Shown: positions 1-7,490, counted from the stretch's first letter. The stretch: DNA of 12,049 nucleotides from Gemmatimonadota bacterium (GCA_029859185.1 JAOUDR010000035.1:1-12049); one strand, 5' to 3'. Made by a program: numbers and translations. Notes: a model not told the origin generated them from the sequence alone.

Positions 1-627
1 CTCGCCACCCGTCAGCACGTCGAACTGGCAGAACTCGTCGTCGAGAATGCCCTCTTCGACGCGGAACTTGATCGGCAAGTTGCCGTTCGAACCGAACTGG
101 TAGATCGGGTCCTGCTCCGTGTTCCGGGGCTGGTTCGAGCCGCCGTCGTCCGGCAATACGTCCCGCCACCCGAGCACGATCTCGATGCTTGCGGCCTGGT
201 ACGAGACGCAGATCCGGTACGCCAGGCTGTTGTCCGGCGTTGGCTCGACGCCGGAGTCCTTGGAAGGATGCCAGCTGGTGGCGTAGGCCTCCCCGCTGCC
301 CGCTGGGGCCGGCAGCGTGTAGAACTGGCTGTACGAGCAGTTGGCGGTGAGCGCATCGGGCTTGCCGCTGGTCGGATCCACCGTCACCGGCCAGGGCCCC
401 GTGATCCATGCCCTGAGATGCGGTCCGGCAGCCGGATCGAACGGCCCGTTGAACGTCGTCGGCGTCGGCGCGATTGGCGTTAGGAAGAAGAAGTGCTTGT
501 TCCAATTGGCCGCCGGCTCCCAATTGCGCCCATCCGCCAACTGGAAGCTGGCGGGTGGCTGCTGAGTGTCCTGACACGCTGCCAGAACCAGGGCCGCCAC
601 CGGTAGTACGAATCCAAACCGTCTCAA
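1..627 (-). CDS. Lipoprotein of unknown function, 3' end beyond window
   Basis: Reading the minus strand from a TTG at 627-625 gives 209 codons open to the window edge. The product begins with a short Arg-containing n-region, a hydrophobic stretch and the lipobox L-A-A-C with Cys18, followed by a Gln/Pro-rich linker, so it should be exported and lipid-anchored by signal peptidase II. The start is chosen because GGAGG (633-637) lies 5 bases upstream and because the signal peptide begins exactly there; there is no usable ATG. The mature part is rich in aromatic, Asp and Pro residues with scattered Cys. I do not recognise the family. It lies downstream of the kinase gene on the same strand but 360 bases away, so it probably has its own promoter. 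The frame is well supported; the function is unknown. Confidence 0.8.
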   Translation of the reverse strand, partial: MRRFGFVLPVAALVLAACQDTQQPPASFQLADGRNWEPAANWNKHFFFLTPIAPTPTTFNGPFDPAAGPHLRAWITGPWPVTVDPTSGKPDALTANCSYSQFYTLPAPAGSGEAYATSWHPSKDSGVEPTPDNSLAYRICVSYQAASIEIVLGWRDVLPDDGGSNQPRNTEQDPIYQFGSNGNLPIKFRVEEGILDDEFCQFDVLTGGE

Positions 628-632
628 TGCAA

Positions 633-640
633 CCTCCCCC
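633..640 (-). promoter_or_regulatory. Ribosome binding site deciding the TTG start
   Basis: The minus strand reads GGGGGAGG here, with GGAGG ending 5 bases before the TTG at 627-625. It is the main evidence that translation of the lipoprotein starts at this non-ATG codon. Confidence 0.65.
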
Positions 641-685
641 AAGTGGGGTGTCGGCGCTCGCTGGCCGTCGTGGCAGCGGCGTTTG

Positions 686-713
686 GTGATATTCGACACA
701 CTCTCTCTGCAAA
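686..713 (-). promoter_or_regulatory. Weak sigma70-like promoter candidate for the lipoprotein gene
   Basis: On the minus strand TTTGCA (713-708) and TATCAC (691-686) are 16 bases apart, each matching four of six consensus bases. Transcription would start about 50 bases before the TTG start. The match is weak and could be chance. Confidence 0.2.
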
Positions 714-987
714 GCGCGCACCCAGCGCGACCGAGCGGCCGCACCGTGGTGCGAGATCACCTAAGCCCTTGCCAACAAACAAGTAAGCCGCAGTCGGCAA
801 CGGCCCTTCGGACTTCAGTGACATCCGTGTTGTGGCGGTGAGGGGAGCCGAGTCAGTGCGGTCGCTAGACCGCTGCTGCGCCTGCACAACACGCGATGAC
901 CCTGGTGTTGAAGGCGAAGGCTCGCTGGGTGTTACCGCCGTGCAAGGAACGTATGCTGCCCTTTGTATGGGGCAAGCCCCGGGGCTG

Positions 988-3624
988 CTACTGCCTGCCC
1001 GCAATCTCCCGCCAGCGGGGGTGCTGGCGCAGGTCCCGCCACCACCAGTAACGGCCGGCCGTGTTGGCGAAGTCGTGATCGGGGTTGGCGAGGACGGCCC
1101 GCTTCAGCAGGTCAATCGCCTCGTCCATGTCGCCGGCGAGCGTCCGCGTGTAGGCCTCGAGGGCGGGAAGGATCTGACCGGGATCCACCTGGGCGGTGGC
1201 CTGTTCCCGGCCTCGCAGCCAGACGGATTGCGCGCTGTCGAGGAGACCTTCACGGGCCAGCACGCCACCCATCAGTACCCGCGCCTGCGCCCGTGCGAAC
1301 GCCGAGGCCTCCAGCGTGTCGAGTCGGGCGACGAGCTGCCAGTCGCGGGCCACGTCTGCCGTGAACTCCGGGGTCACCTGCAGGAAGAGTTGGCAGATTA
1401 CGAATCGTGGGTCGCGCGGAAAACGCGCTGCGCCGCGCAGGCACCACCGCTCGGCCGTCCCAAAATCCTCGAGGTCGAGCGAGCCGAAGAAGATCCGGTC
1501 GATGACCTCCTCGGCCCGCTCCAGATACGCGTCCGCCTCGTACGCGCGTTGTGCCGCCAGCAGGGCGCTGCGGACGTCGTCGAAGTAGTAGTACAGCACG
1601 CTGAGCGTGAGCTGCGCGCTGGCGATGTTCGGGTTTGCGCCCACCACTGCCTCGAGGTCCTCCTTGGCACCGTCGAGCAGGCGCTGCCAGGCGGTCTGGT
1701 TGTCGGTGATCTTGGCCTCGTAGTAGCGGAACCGCGTGGTGCCGCGCAACTCGAGGGCCTTCGCATTCCGCGGATCGATCTGGAGCACCGCATCCGCGAA
1801 GCCAATCGCCGAGTCGAACGCCGGTGCAGCCGCGCGGCCGCGCCCGCGCTGCGCGCGCTCGAGGGCCACCCAGCCTCGCTGGATCAGGGGCTCGGGCCAG
1901 TCACGATCGGCCTCGGCGGCGAGTTGGAGCAGGGAATCGGCCTCCGCCAGCCGCGCCATCGCCGCCGCCGCGTCGGGTTCCCCCTCGGCGTCCGCTCGTA
2001 CCCGCGTCCCGCGCTGGACCAGCGTCCAGGCCGGCACGCTCCGCGTCCCCGCCTGCGTCTCGCGGGTGCGGACCTGCCCGCCGATCCGTTCGCGCAGCAG
2101 CTCCGCCACCACCCCAATGGCGGAGTCCCGGGCCGCCAACAGGTTGCCGGCCGGCATCTGGAAGCTGGCCCGGCTGCCGAGATCGGCGCCGCTGTTGCCG
2201 TCCACCAGCCGGACGCTGACGTTGACGTTGCCTCCAGACGCGCCGACACCGCCCACCACGATCGAGCCTACCTGCAGCGCGCGGCCGATGGAGTCGTACG
2301 GAACCGCCGAGCCCCGCCAGGGCGCCACGCCATTGCGCGACACGACCGTCAGTCCCTGCACGCTGCCCAACTGGTCGATCAGTCCGTCCGTGATGCCGTC
2401 CGCCACGTATCCCAAGGAGCCGTCGTTCGAGTTGTCGTCGAAATAGAGCACCGCCACATCGCGCGGATCGAGACCGCCCTCCGCCAGCGCCGGCGCCCCC
2501 CCCCGCCCGAAGGCGAGCCACCCGGCTACTGCCAACGCGGCAACTGTGGCGCCGCCGATGCCGGCATACAGGGGCCAGCGCCGCGGCTGGGGAACCGCGT
2601 CGAAATCCACCGCATCCATGCCCATCTGCGACGCGCGCATGCCCATGCGGGACATGCGCATCTCCATCGGCGAACGGCGCACCCCCATCTGCGATTGCCG
2701 CATCCCCATTTGGGACGCCCGGGAGGCGGACGCGGAGACCCGACCTTGCTCAATGGCCTTCAAATCCTCCACCATCTCGTGGGCGGTGCGGTACCGGTCC
2801 GCCGGCAGCTTCTCCATCGCCTTGTAGATGACGTCTTCCACTTCGGGCGGAATGGTCTGCCGCATGATGGACGGCGCGGTGATGTTGTCCATCGAGTGGC
2901 GCGCCATGATGGCCATGGCGTTGGGGCCGGTAAACGGGATCTCGCCCACGAGCATCTCGTAGAACACGCAGCCGAGACTGTAGATGTCGGCCCGGGCGTC
3001 CACGCCGCTGTCGCCGGCCGCCTGCTCGGGGCTCATGTACGCCGGCGTCCCCACCGCCATGCCGGTCTGTGTGAGCTTGTCCGCTCCCGCCTCGGACATG
3101 GCGCGCGCGATCCCGAAATCGGCCACGATGGCGTGACCGTTTGACATCATCACGTTGTCCGGCTTGATGTCGCGGTGGATCAACCCGAAGCTGTGCGCGT
3201 TCGCCAGCGCCTCGGCCACCTCACGGGTGATCTGGACGGCATCATGGATCGAGAGCTGGCGTTCGCGCGCGATCAGATCGCTCAGCGACTCGCCTACCAC
3301 GAACGGCATGACGTAGTACAGCAGGCCGTCCGCTTCCCCCGAGTCGTACAGCGGGAGGATGTTGGGGTGCTGCAGCTTCGCGGTGATCTGGATCTCGCGC
3401 AGGAACCGCTCGGCGCCCAGGGACGCCGCGAGTTCCGGCTTCAGCACCTTGATGGCCACCTGGCGGTCGTGCTTGACGTCGTTCGCCAGGTAGACGAACG
3501 CCATGCCGCCTTCCCCCAGGGCGCTCTGCACGGCGTATACGCCGGTAAGGGCAGCCTCGAGTTTTTCCCGGATCTGGTCGCGTTCCTGGGGCTGAGTCTC
3601 GTCCATGCCGCGATCGATGCTCAC
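988..3624 (-). CDS. Membrane Ser/Thr protein kinase with TolB-like and TPR-like sensor region
   Basis: The 878-residue product is a Hanks-type (PknB-like) kinase. Residues about 30-290 hold the complete kinase signature: Gly-rich loop GEGGMAFVY (37-45), Lys59 in VAIK, Glu77 in helix C, catalytic HRDIKPDN (150-157, Asp152), DFG (169-171), activation-loop threonines, and SPE (198-200), so it should be active. Next come five heptads R-x-S-x-M-x-M (302-336), one membrane helix (about 351-372), a TolB/FlgO-like domain (about 389-500, beginning DVAVLYFDD with the ADGITDGL motif) and an alpha-helical, TPR-like region to the end. By this topology the kinase is cytoplasmic and the rest is outside the membrane. 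The GTG start at 3624 is used because it opens the frame nearest the promoter; no Shine-Dalgarno motif precedes it, and the in-frame ATG at 3606 is an alternative. The gene is divergent from the oxidoreductase operon; its phosphorylation targets cannot be read from sequence. Confidence 0.92.
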   Translation of the reverse strand: MSIDRGMDETQPQERDQIREKLEAALTGVYAVQSALGEGGMAFVYLANDVKHDRQVAIKVLKPELAASLGAERFLREIQITAKLQHPNILPLYDSGEADGLLYYVMPFVVGESLSDLIARERQLSIHDAVQITREVAEALANAHSFGLIHRDIKPDNVMMSNGHAIVADFGIARAMSEAGADKLTQTGMAVGTPAYMSPEQAAGDSGVDARADIYSLGCVFYEMLVGEIPFTGPNAMAIMARHSMDNITAPSIMRQTIPPEVEDVIYKAMEKLPADRYRTAHEMVEDLKAIEQGRVSASASRASQMGMRQSQMGVRRSPMEMRMSRMGMRASQMGMDAVDFDAVPQPRRWPLYAGIGGATVAALAVAGWLAFGRGGAPALAEGGLDPRDVAVLYFDDNSNDGSLGYVADGITDGLIDQLGSVQGLTVVSRNGVAPWRGSAVPYDSIGRALQVGSIVVGGVGASGGNVNVSVRLVDGNSGADLGSRASFQMPAGNLLAARDSAIGVVAELLRERIGGQVRTRETQAGTRSVPAWTLVQRGTRVRADAEGEPDAAAAMARLAEADSLLQLAAEADRDWPEPLIQRGWVALERAQRGRGRAAAPAFDSAIGFADAVLQIDPRNAKALELRGTTRFRYYEAKITDNQTAWQRLLDGAKEDLEAVVGANPNIASAQLTLSVLYYYFDDVRSALLAAQRAYEADAYLERAEEVIDRIFFGSLDLEDFGTAERWCLRGAARFPRDPRFVICQLFLQVTPEFTADVARDWQLVARLDTLEASAFARAQARVLMGGVLAREGLLDSAQSVWLRGREQATAQVDPGQILPALEAYTRTLAGDMDEAIDLLKRAVLANPDHDFANTAGRYWWWRDLRQHPRWREIAGRQ
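2617..2721 (-). repeat. Five 21-base tandem repeats coding R-x-S-x-M-x-M heptads
   Basis: Inside the kinase gene, 105 bases encode five consecutive heptads: RASQMGM, RQSQMGV, RRSPMEM, RMSRMGM, RASQMGM (residues 302-336). Arg1, Ser3 and Met5 are invariant; position 7 is Met in four copies and Val in one. The DNA copies have diverged while the protein pattern is kept. The block joins the kinase domain to the membrane helix. Confidence 0.85.
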
Positions 3625-3642
3625 TGAGGAGGTTGAAGAAGG

Positions 3643-3653
3643 CGAAATATATA
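3643..3653 (-). promoter_or_regulatory. Candidate -10 element of the kinase gene in an AT-rich core
   Basis: The minus strand reads TATATATTTCG; TATATT (3651-3646) matches five of six bases of the sigma70 -10 box. It lies 21 bases before the GTG start, giving a leader of roughly 14 bases without a Shine-Dalgarno motif. No -35 hexamer is found at the expected spacing, which suggests an activator or another sigma factor. The same AT core might serve the rightward operon as TATATA/TATACG. Confidence 0.35.
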
Positions 3654-3670
3654 CGGCACTTGGGTTAAGC

Positions 3671-3690
3671 GCCCTTTAATGAGCCCTTTA
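3671..3690. repeat. Direct repeat GCCCTTTA in the divergent promoter region
   Basis: GCCCTTTA occurs at 3671-3678 and again at 3683-3690, a period of 12 bases (TAAAGGGC-TCAT-TAAAGGGC on the minus strand). The pair is bracketed by GCGCC (3669-3673) and GGCGC (3691-3695). It occupies the place where the -35 region of the kinase promoter would be, as an activator half-site pair would. The binding role is inference. Confidence 0.4.
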
Positions 3691-3719
3691 GGCGCGGCTC
3701 ACCGCACCCCGGACAGTTT

Positions 3720-3736
3720 TCGGACGAGGAGTCCGA
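3720..3736. promoter_or_regulatory. Palindrome copy 1, TCGGAC-N5-GTCCGA
   Basis: Perfect six-base inverted repeats (3720-3725 and 3731-3736) with a five-base spacer lie about 45 bases upstream of the operon's first start codon. The same arms recur at 3754-3768, which makes chance less likely. Best read as an operator half of a pair; an RNA hairpin in the leader is the alternative. Confidence 0.45.
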
Positions 3737-3753
3737 CACGCGGTTGGACGACC

Positions 3754-3768
3754 TCGGACCCAGTCCGA
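3754..3768. promoter_or_regulatory. Palindrome copy 2, TCGGAC-N3-GTCCGA
   Basis: The second copy of the same inverted repeat has a three-base spacer and ends 10 bases before the GTG start at 3779. The centres of the two copies are about 33 bases apart, roughly three helical turns. In RNA, this hairpin would sit just ahead of the ribosome binding site. Confidence 0.45.
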
Positions 3769-3778
3769 TGAGAGGACC

Positions 3779-6058
3779 GTGCCGGGACCTGACCCAGCCA
3801 GCCAGGGCGCCGCACGCCTGATCGAGCGCGCCCTGTCCGTTGAGCGAACCACGCTGCTCGAGCCCGAAGGCTACGAGCTGCTGGCATCGCTCGGCGTGAC
3901 CACGCCGGAGTGGATCCACGTTCCCGATGCGCCCGCCTTGGCCCACACCGATCTCACGGCGTTTGGCGCCCGGCTGGTGGTGAAACTCGTATCAGAGGCG
4001 GTCACCCACAAGACGGACGTGGGCGGGGTGGCTGTGGTCGAGAACGAGCCACGGATCGTGCGTCAGACCGCCGAAGCCATGGCGGCCCGCGTGGCCGGGC
4101 TGCCCGTCGACGGGTTTCTGCTCAGCACGTATGTCGCCCATGACACGGGGTTCGGGAGCGAGCTGTTGCTCGGGCTCCGGCAGACCGACGACTTCGGCCC
4201 CGTTGTTACGGTCGGGAGCGGCGGTGTGCGGGCGGAGCTGCTGGCCCAGAGCCTGCGGCCGGGACAGGACGTCGCCCTGTTCACGACCGACACGGGCACC
4301 GACGCCATCGCCGACCGCCTTCTGGCGCTCCCCGTCACCCGGATCTCCTGCGGGGCGGCCCGCGGGGCTCGCCGGATGGTGCCCGTCGCGACGCTGGTGG
4401 ATCTCGTGCAGCGGTTGTTGGCGTTTGCCGAAACGCCGGCAGGAGCGCACGTCGCGGAACTCGAAGTGAACCCCCTGGTGCTCGCCGCGGATGGCCCGAC
4501 AGCGCTCGATGTGCTGGTGCGGCTGCGGGTCGACGTTCCCCCGCCGATGCTGCCACGCCCCCTCGCCAAGCTCGGGCGGCTCTTCCAACCAGAATCCATG
4601 GCCATCGTGGGGGTGTCCGAGGGCGTGAACGCCGGCCGCCTGATTCTGCGCAACGTTCTCCACGCGGGGTTTCCCGCGGACCGCGTGGTCGTGATCAAGC
4701 CCGGTACGGAGCATGTGGACGGCGTCCGGTGCGTCCCCAGCCTGGCCGCCCTGGGTGAGCCCGTGGATCTCTGCGTGCTGGCGGTGGCCGCGCCCAGGAT
4801 CCCGGAGCTGGTCGAGGAGATCGTCCGCAGCCACCGGGCGGAGAGCGTCATCGTCATTCCCGGCGGGCTCGGCGAGCGGGAGGGGTCGGGTACGCTCGAA
4901 GACCGCGTGCGCGCCGCAATCGCGGCCGGGCGTGCGACGACCTGGGGCGGCCCCATCGTGAACGGCGGCAACTGTCTGGGCATCCGGTCGGTACCGGGCG
5001 GATACGACACGACGTTCATCCCGCCGTACAAACTGGGCACGCCATCGAACGCAACGGCTCCCGTGGCCCTGCTGGCGCAGAGTGGCGCGTTCGCGGTGGC
5101 CCGGTGGAGCAAGCTCGCGGCGGCGCCGCGGTATCTGGTGTCCGTCGGCAACCAGGCGGATCTGACCCTCGGCGACTACCTCACCTATCTCGCCGACGAC
5201 ACTGACGTCGCCGTCTACGCGTGCTACGTCGAGGGATTCCGACCCGGGGATGGCGTGCGGTGGTTGCGCGCCGCACGAGCCATCGTCGATGCCGGCCGGA
5301 CGGTCATCCTGTACCGCGCCGCACGCACGGCTGCCGGGTGTGAGGCCGGTCGGTCGCATACGGCCGCCATTGCCGGCGACTACGTCGTGACCCGCGAACT
5401 GGCGACGGCGGCTGGGGTGCTGGTGGCCGAAACGCTGGACGAGTTCGACGACCTGCTGCGGGTGGCGACGATGCTGGCCGACCGACGGCCGCGCGGGCCG
5501 CGGGTCGGCGCGGTGAGCAACGCGGGGTTCGAATGTGTCGCGTTCGGCGACAGCGTCGGCGCGCTCGCGTATCCAGCGTTGGGCGCGGCCACGAATGCGG
5601 GCCTGCGCGAGTTGCTGGCGCGCCAGCGCCTCGACGGCGTGGTGGATGTGCGGCATCCGCTCGATGTGACACCTATGATGGACGATGCCGCACTTGCGGA
5701 CGCCGTGGGACTCCTGCTGGCGGACGATGCGGTGGACATCGGTGTCGTGGGACTCGTGCCACTGACCGGGGCCTTGCAGACACTCCCGGCCGGCGCCGAC
5801 CACCGGGAACAGTTCGACGGGAGTGGTGCCATCGCGGCGCGGCTGGTCCGACTCCGCATGACCCAGGACAAACCGTTCGTGGTGGTGGTGGATGCCGGGG
5901 CGGCGTACGACCCGCTCGCGGCGTTCCTCGACCGCGCCGGCATTCCGACGTTCCGGACGATGGACCGCGCGTTGCGGATCCTCGACCGGCTCGTCCGACG
6001 GACCGCGGGGGTGAACACCCGCGCGCAGGCACCTGTACTGACGGGTGCGGCAACCTGA
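3779..6058 (+). CDS. NDP-forming acyl-CoA synthetase (acyl-CoA + ADP + Pi to acid + ATP), beta-alpha fusion
   Basis: The 759-residue protein belongs to the ADP-forming acetyl/acyl-CoA synthetase family, which makes ATP from acyl-CoA by substrate-level phosphorylation in the cytoplasm. Residues about 12-245 form the ATP-grasp (beta) half, with the phosphohistidine motif HKTDVGGV (His77, like the beta-subunit histidine of archaeal enzymes) and the metal/ATP motif ELEVNP (227-232). A CoA-binding Rossmann domain follows (about 264-370), then ligase domains with the phospho-accepting histidine in GRSHTAAIAG (His527) and a C-terminal flavodoxin-like domain. The order ATP-grasp first, CoA-binding second, is the reverse of the common single-chain form. 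The GTG start is preceded by GAGAGGA, rather close; no better in-frame start is seen. It is the first gene of the operon; 16 bases separate it from the oxidoreductase alpha gene. Substrate (acetyl, isobutyryl or aryl-acyl) cannot be decided. Confidence 0.88.
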   Translation: MPGPDPASQGAARLIERALSVERTTLLEPEGYELLASLGVTTPEWIHVPDAPALAHTDLTAFGARLVVKLVSEAVTHKTDVGGVAVVENEPRIVRQTAEAMAARVAGLPVDGFLLSTYVAHDTGFGSELLLGLRQTDDFGPVVTVGSGGVRAELLAQSLRPGQDVALFTTDTGTDAIADRLLALPVTRISCGAARGARRMVPVATLVDLVQRLLAFAETPAGAHVAELEVNPLVLAADGPTALDVLVRLRVDVPPPMLPRPLAKLGRLFQPESMAIVGVSEGVNAGRLILRNVLHAGFPADRVVVIKPGTEHVDGVRCVPSLAALGEPVDLCVLAVAAPRIPELVEEIVRSHRAESVIVIPGGLGEREGSGTLEDRVRAAIAAGRATTWGGPIVNGGNCLGIRSVPGGYDTTFIPPYKLGTPSNATAPVALLAQSGAFAVARWSKLAAAPRYLVSVGNQADLTLGDYLTYLADDTDVAVYACYVEGFRPGDGVRWLRAARAIVDAGRTVILYRAARTAAGCEAGRSHTAAIAGDYVVTRELATAAGVLVAETLDEFDDLLRVATMLADRRPRGPRVGAVSNAGFECVAFGDSVGALAYPALGAATNAGLRELLARQRLDGVVDVRHPLDVTPMMDDAALADAVGLLLADDAVDIGVVGLVPLTGALQTLPAGADHREQFDGSGAIAARLVRLRMTQDKPFVVVVDAGAAYDPLAAFLDRAGIPTFRTMDRALRILDRLVRRTAGVNTRAQAPVLTGAAT

Positions 6059-6074
6059 TCTGAAGGGAACGACC

Positions 6075-7490
6075 ATGGCGACTGCCCAGACCAAGGTTCG
6101 GCCCAAGCCGTTCCTCTTTCCGCAGCTCTGCAAGGCGTGCGGGCGCTGCATCGACGCATGCCCAAAGCACTGCATCGAGTTCGCGACGGAGATCGATCCG
6201 CAGAGCGGCCTGACGCCCATCGTGGTGCACGAGGACGTGTGCAACGGGTGCGGCCTCTGTTTCGACGCCTGTCCCGAGCCGTACGGGCTCATGCCCCGCA
6301 CGGCCGACTTCGAAGGCGTGGACATGGTGGTGAGCGATCCCTACACGACCTTCGGCGCGCGAACCCACGGCGCGCCGCAGGCTGAGGACATTCCGGATCG
6401 CCCGGTGCCGTTGCCGGCGGTGGAACCCATGGTACTCAAGGGCAACTATGCCGCGGCGGTGGGGGCCATGCTGGCCGGATGCCGGCACTTCTTCGGCTAC
6501 CCGATCACACCGTCCACCGAGGGCGCGGAGCTGATGGCCAAGGTGCTCCCGGAGATGCACGGCGTGTTCGTGCAAGCGGTGAGTGAGGTGGCGACCGTGA
6601 ACATGATGTACGGCTGTGGCGGCGCGGGCCTCCGCTGCATGACGTTCACGTCCTCACCCGGATTCTCCCTGATGCTCGAGGGCATCAGCTACATGGTCGG
6701 TGCCGAGGTGCCGGGCGTCTTCGTGAACGTGATGCGGGGGGGACCGGGCCTTGGCAACATCGGCCCGGAACAGGCCGATATCAGCCTCATGTGCCGCGGT
6801 CTCGGGCATGGCAACACCCATGCGATCGTGCTGGCACCGTCGACGCCCCAGGAAATGCTCGACCTCACGATGGAAGCGTTCGCGCTGGCATTCCGCTACC
6901 GCAATCCGGTGGTGATCGCGGGTGACGGCTATCTGGGCCAGGTGTCGGGACGGGTGACCCTTCCGACTCACCTCGTCCAGCCGGGCATCCCGGCGTGGGC
7001 CGTGTATGGGGATGCGATGCACCGTGGCAACCTGATTACGTCGATCTACATCGTCGAGGCCGACCTCGAGCTGCACAACGAGAAGCTCAACCGCAAGTTC
7101 GCCGACATGGAGGCAGCGGAGCAGCGGTCGGCGTGCCTGGAGTGCGACGACGCCGAGTGGCTCGTGATCGCCACCAACACACCCGGCCGCATGGCGGGTG
7201 GGGCCGTGCAACAGCTCCGAGCCGAGGGGGTCAAGGCGGGTCTGTTCCGCCCGATCACGCTCTGGCCGTTCCCGGTTGATGCCCTCGTCCCGCTGCTCGA
7301 GCGGGCGCGCGGCATCGTGGTGGTCGAGGCCGGCCCTGGCCAATTGGAGGACGAACTGCGGCTCGCGCTCAGCAAACGCGGGACCATGCCACCGCCGATC
7401 CACGCCGTCCGCCGGCATGGCGGCGTGCTGCCCTCCCTGGCCGAGATCGTGGAACGGGTCCGCGGGCTGACGGAGGTGTCCCATGGATAA
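6075..7490 (+). CDS. vorB: 2-oxoacid:ferredoxin oxidoreductase, ferredoxin domain fused to VorB-type alpha subunit
   Basis: This 471-residue protein supplies the alpha subunit and an electron-relay domain of an enzyme that oxidatively decarboxylates 2-oxoacids to acyl-CoA. Residues 1-70 are a two-cluster ferredoxin with C-x2-C-x2-C-x3-C-P motifs (Cys19/22/25/29 and Cys56/59/62/66). From about 118 it is alpha-like: GYPITPSTE (141-149), TSSPGFSLM (192-200), and NVMRGGPGLGNIGPEQAD (218-235), a pattern seen in VorB (3-methyl-2-oxobutanoate) enzymes; the C-terminal domain carries RPITLWPFP. The ATG at 6075 is preferred over an in-frame GTG at 6045 because AAGGGA (6063-6068) sits six bases ahead and because the GTG lies inside the preceding gene. 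Its end overlaps the beta-gamma gene by 8 bases. The branched-chain preference is by resemblance only; pyruvate or aryl-pyruvates remain possible. Its clusters imply oxygen sensitivity. Confidence 0.9.
   Translation: MATAQTKVRPKPFLFPQLCKACGRCIDACPKHCIEFATEIDPQSGLTPIVVHEDVCNGCGLCFDACPEPYGLMPRTADFEGVDMVVSDPYTTFGARTHGAPQAEDIPDRPVPLPAVEPMVLKGNYAAAVGAMLAGCRHFFGYPITPSTEGAELMAKVLPEMHGVFVQAVSEVATVNMMYGCGGAGLRCMTFTSSPGFSLMLEGISYMVGAEVPGVFVNVMRGGPGLGNIGPEQADISLMCRGLGHGNTHAIVLAPSTPQEMLDLTMEAFALAFRYRNPVVIAGDGYLGQVSGRVTLPTHLVQPGIPAWAVYGDAMHRGNLITSIYIVEADLELHNEKLNRKFADMEAAEQRSACLECDDAEWLVIATNTPGRMAGGAVQQLRAEGVKAGLFRPITLWPFPVDALVPLLERARGIVVVEAGPGQLEDELRLALSKRGTMPPPIHAVRRHGGVLPSLAEIVERVRGLTEVSHG

Larger units (their letters stand above)
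628..987. other. Intergenic stretch without a convincing gene
   Basis: About 360 bases separate the kinase stop codon from the lipoprotein start. No frame here shows family motifs, a good ribosome binding site and a sensible start together. The stretch holds a hairpin at 858-873 (GCGGTC, loop GCTA, GACCGC; CAG/CTG at 854-856 and 876-878 could extend it), a 12-base palindrome AGCCCCGGGGCT at 975-986 just after the kinase stop, and a possible lipoprotein promoter near 686-713. Neither structure has a T-run, so neither is a convincing intrinsic terminator. A small RNA cannot be excluded, but nothing specific supports one. Confidence 0.5.

Noticed and set aside
858..873. Hairpin GCGGTC-GCTA-GACCGC as a small RNA or terminator
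   Set aside because: The stem is only six pairs, there is no T-run on either side and no promoter is aligned with it.
975..986. Palindrome AGCCCCGGGGCT just after the kinase stop as a terminator
   Set aside because: It has no loop and no T-run on the minus strand; alternative pairing gives only four or five pairs.
624..1004. Minus-strand open frame of 126 codons between kinase and lipoprotein
   Set aside because: It overlaps the kinase end and the lipoprotein start, lacks a supported ribosome site and has no recognisable pattern.
2617..2721. Regular 21-base repeats as a CRISPR-like array
   Set aside because: There are no spacers; the units are contiguous, in frame and diverged, and they encode heptads within the kinase.
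832..3144. Long plus-strand open frame opposite the kinase gene
   Set aside because: It is an antisense shadow in high-GC DNA, rich in Arg, His, Gly and Pro without any domain pattern, while the opposite strand encodes a complete kinase.
6045..6074. Upstream in-frame GTG as start of the ferredoxin-alpha gene
   Set aside because: It lies inside the preceding gene, has no ribosome site, and the ATG at 6075 has AAGGGA at good spacing and starts just before the ferredoxin domain.
3992..6325. 777-codon minus-strand open frame opposite the synthetase and ferredoxin-alpha genes
   Set aside because: Composition is shadow-like (His/Arg/Gly-rich), it crosses two clearly real genes, and no family motif is seen.
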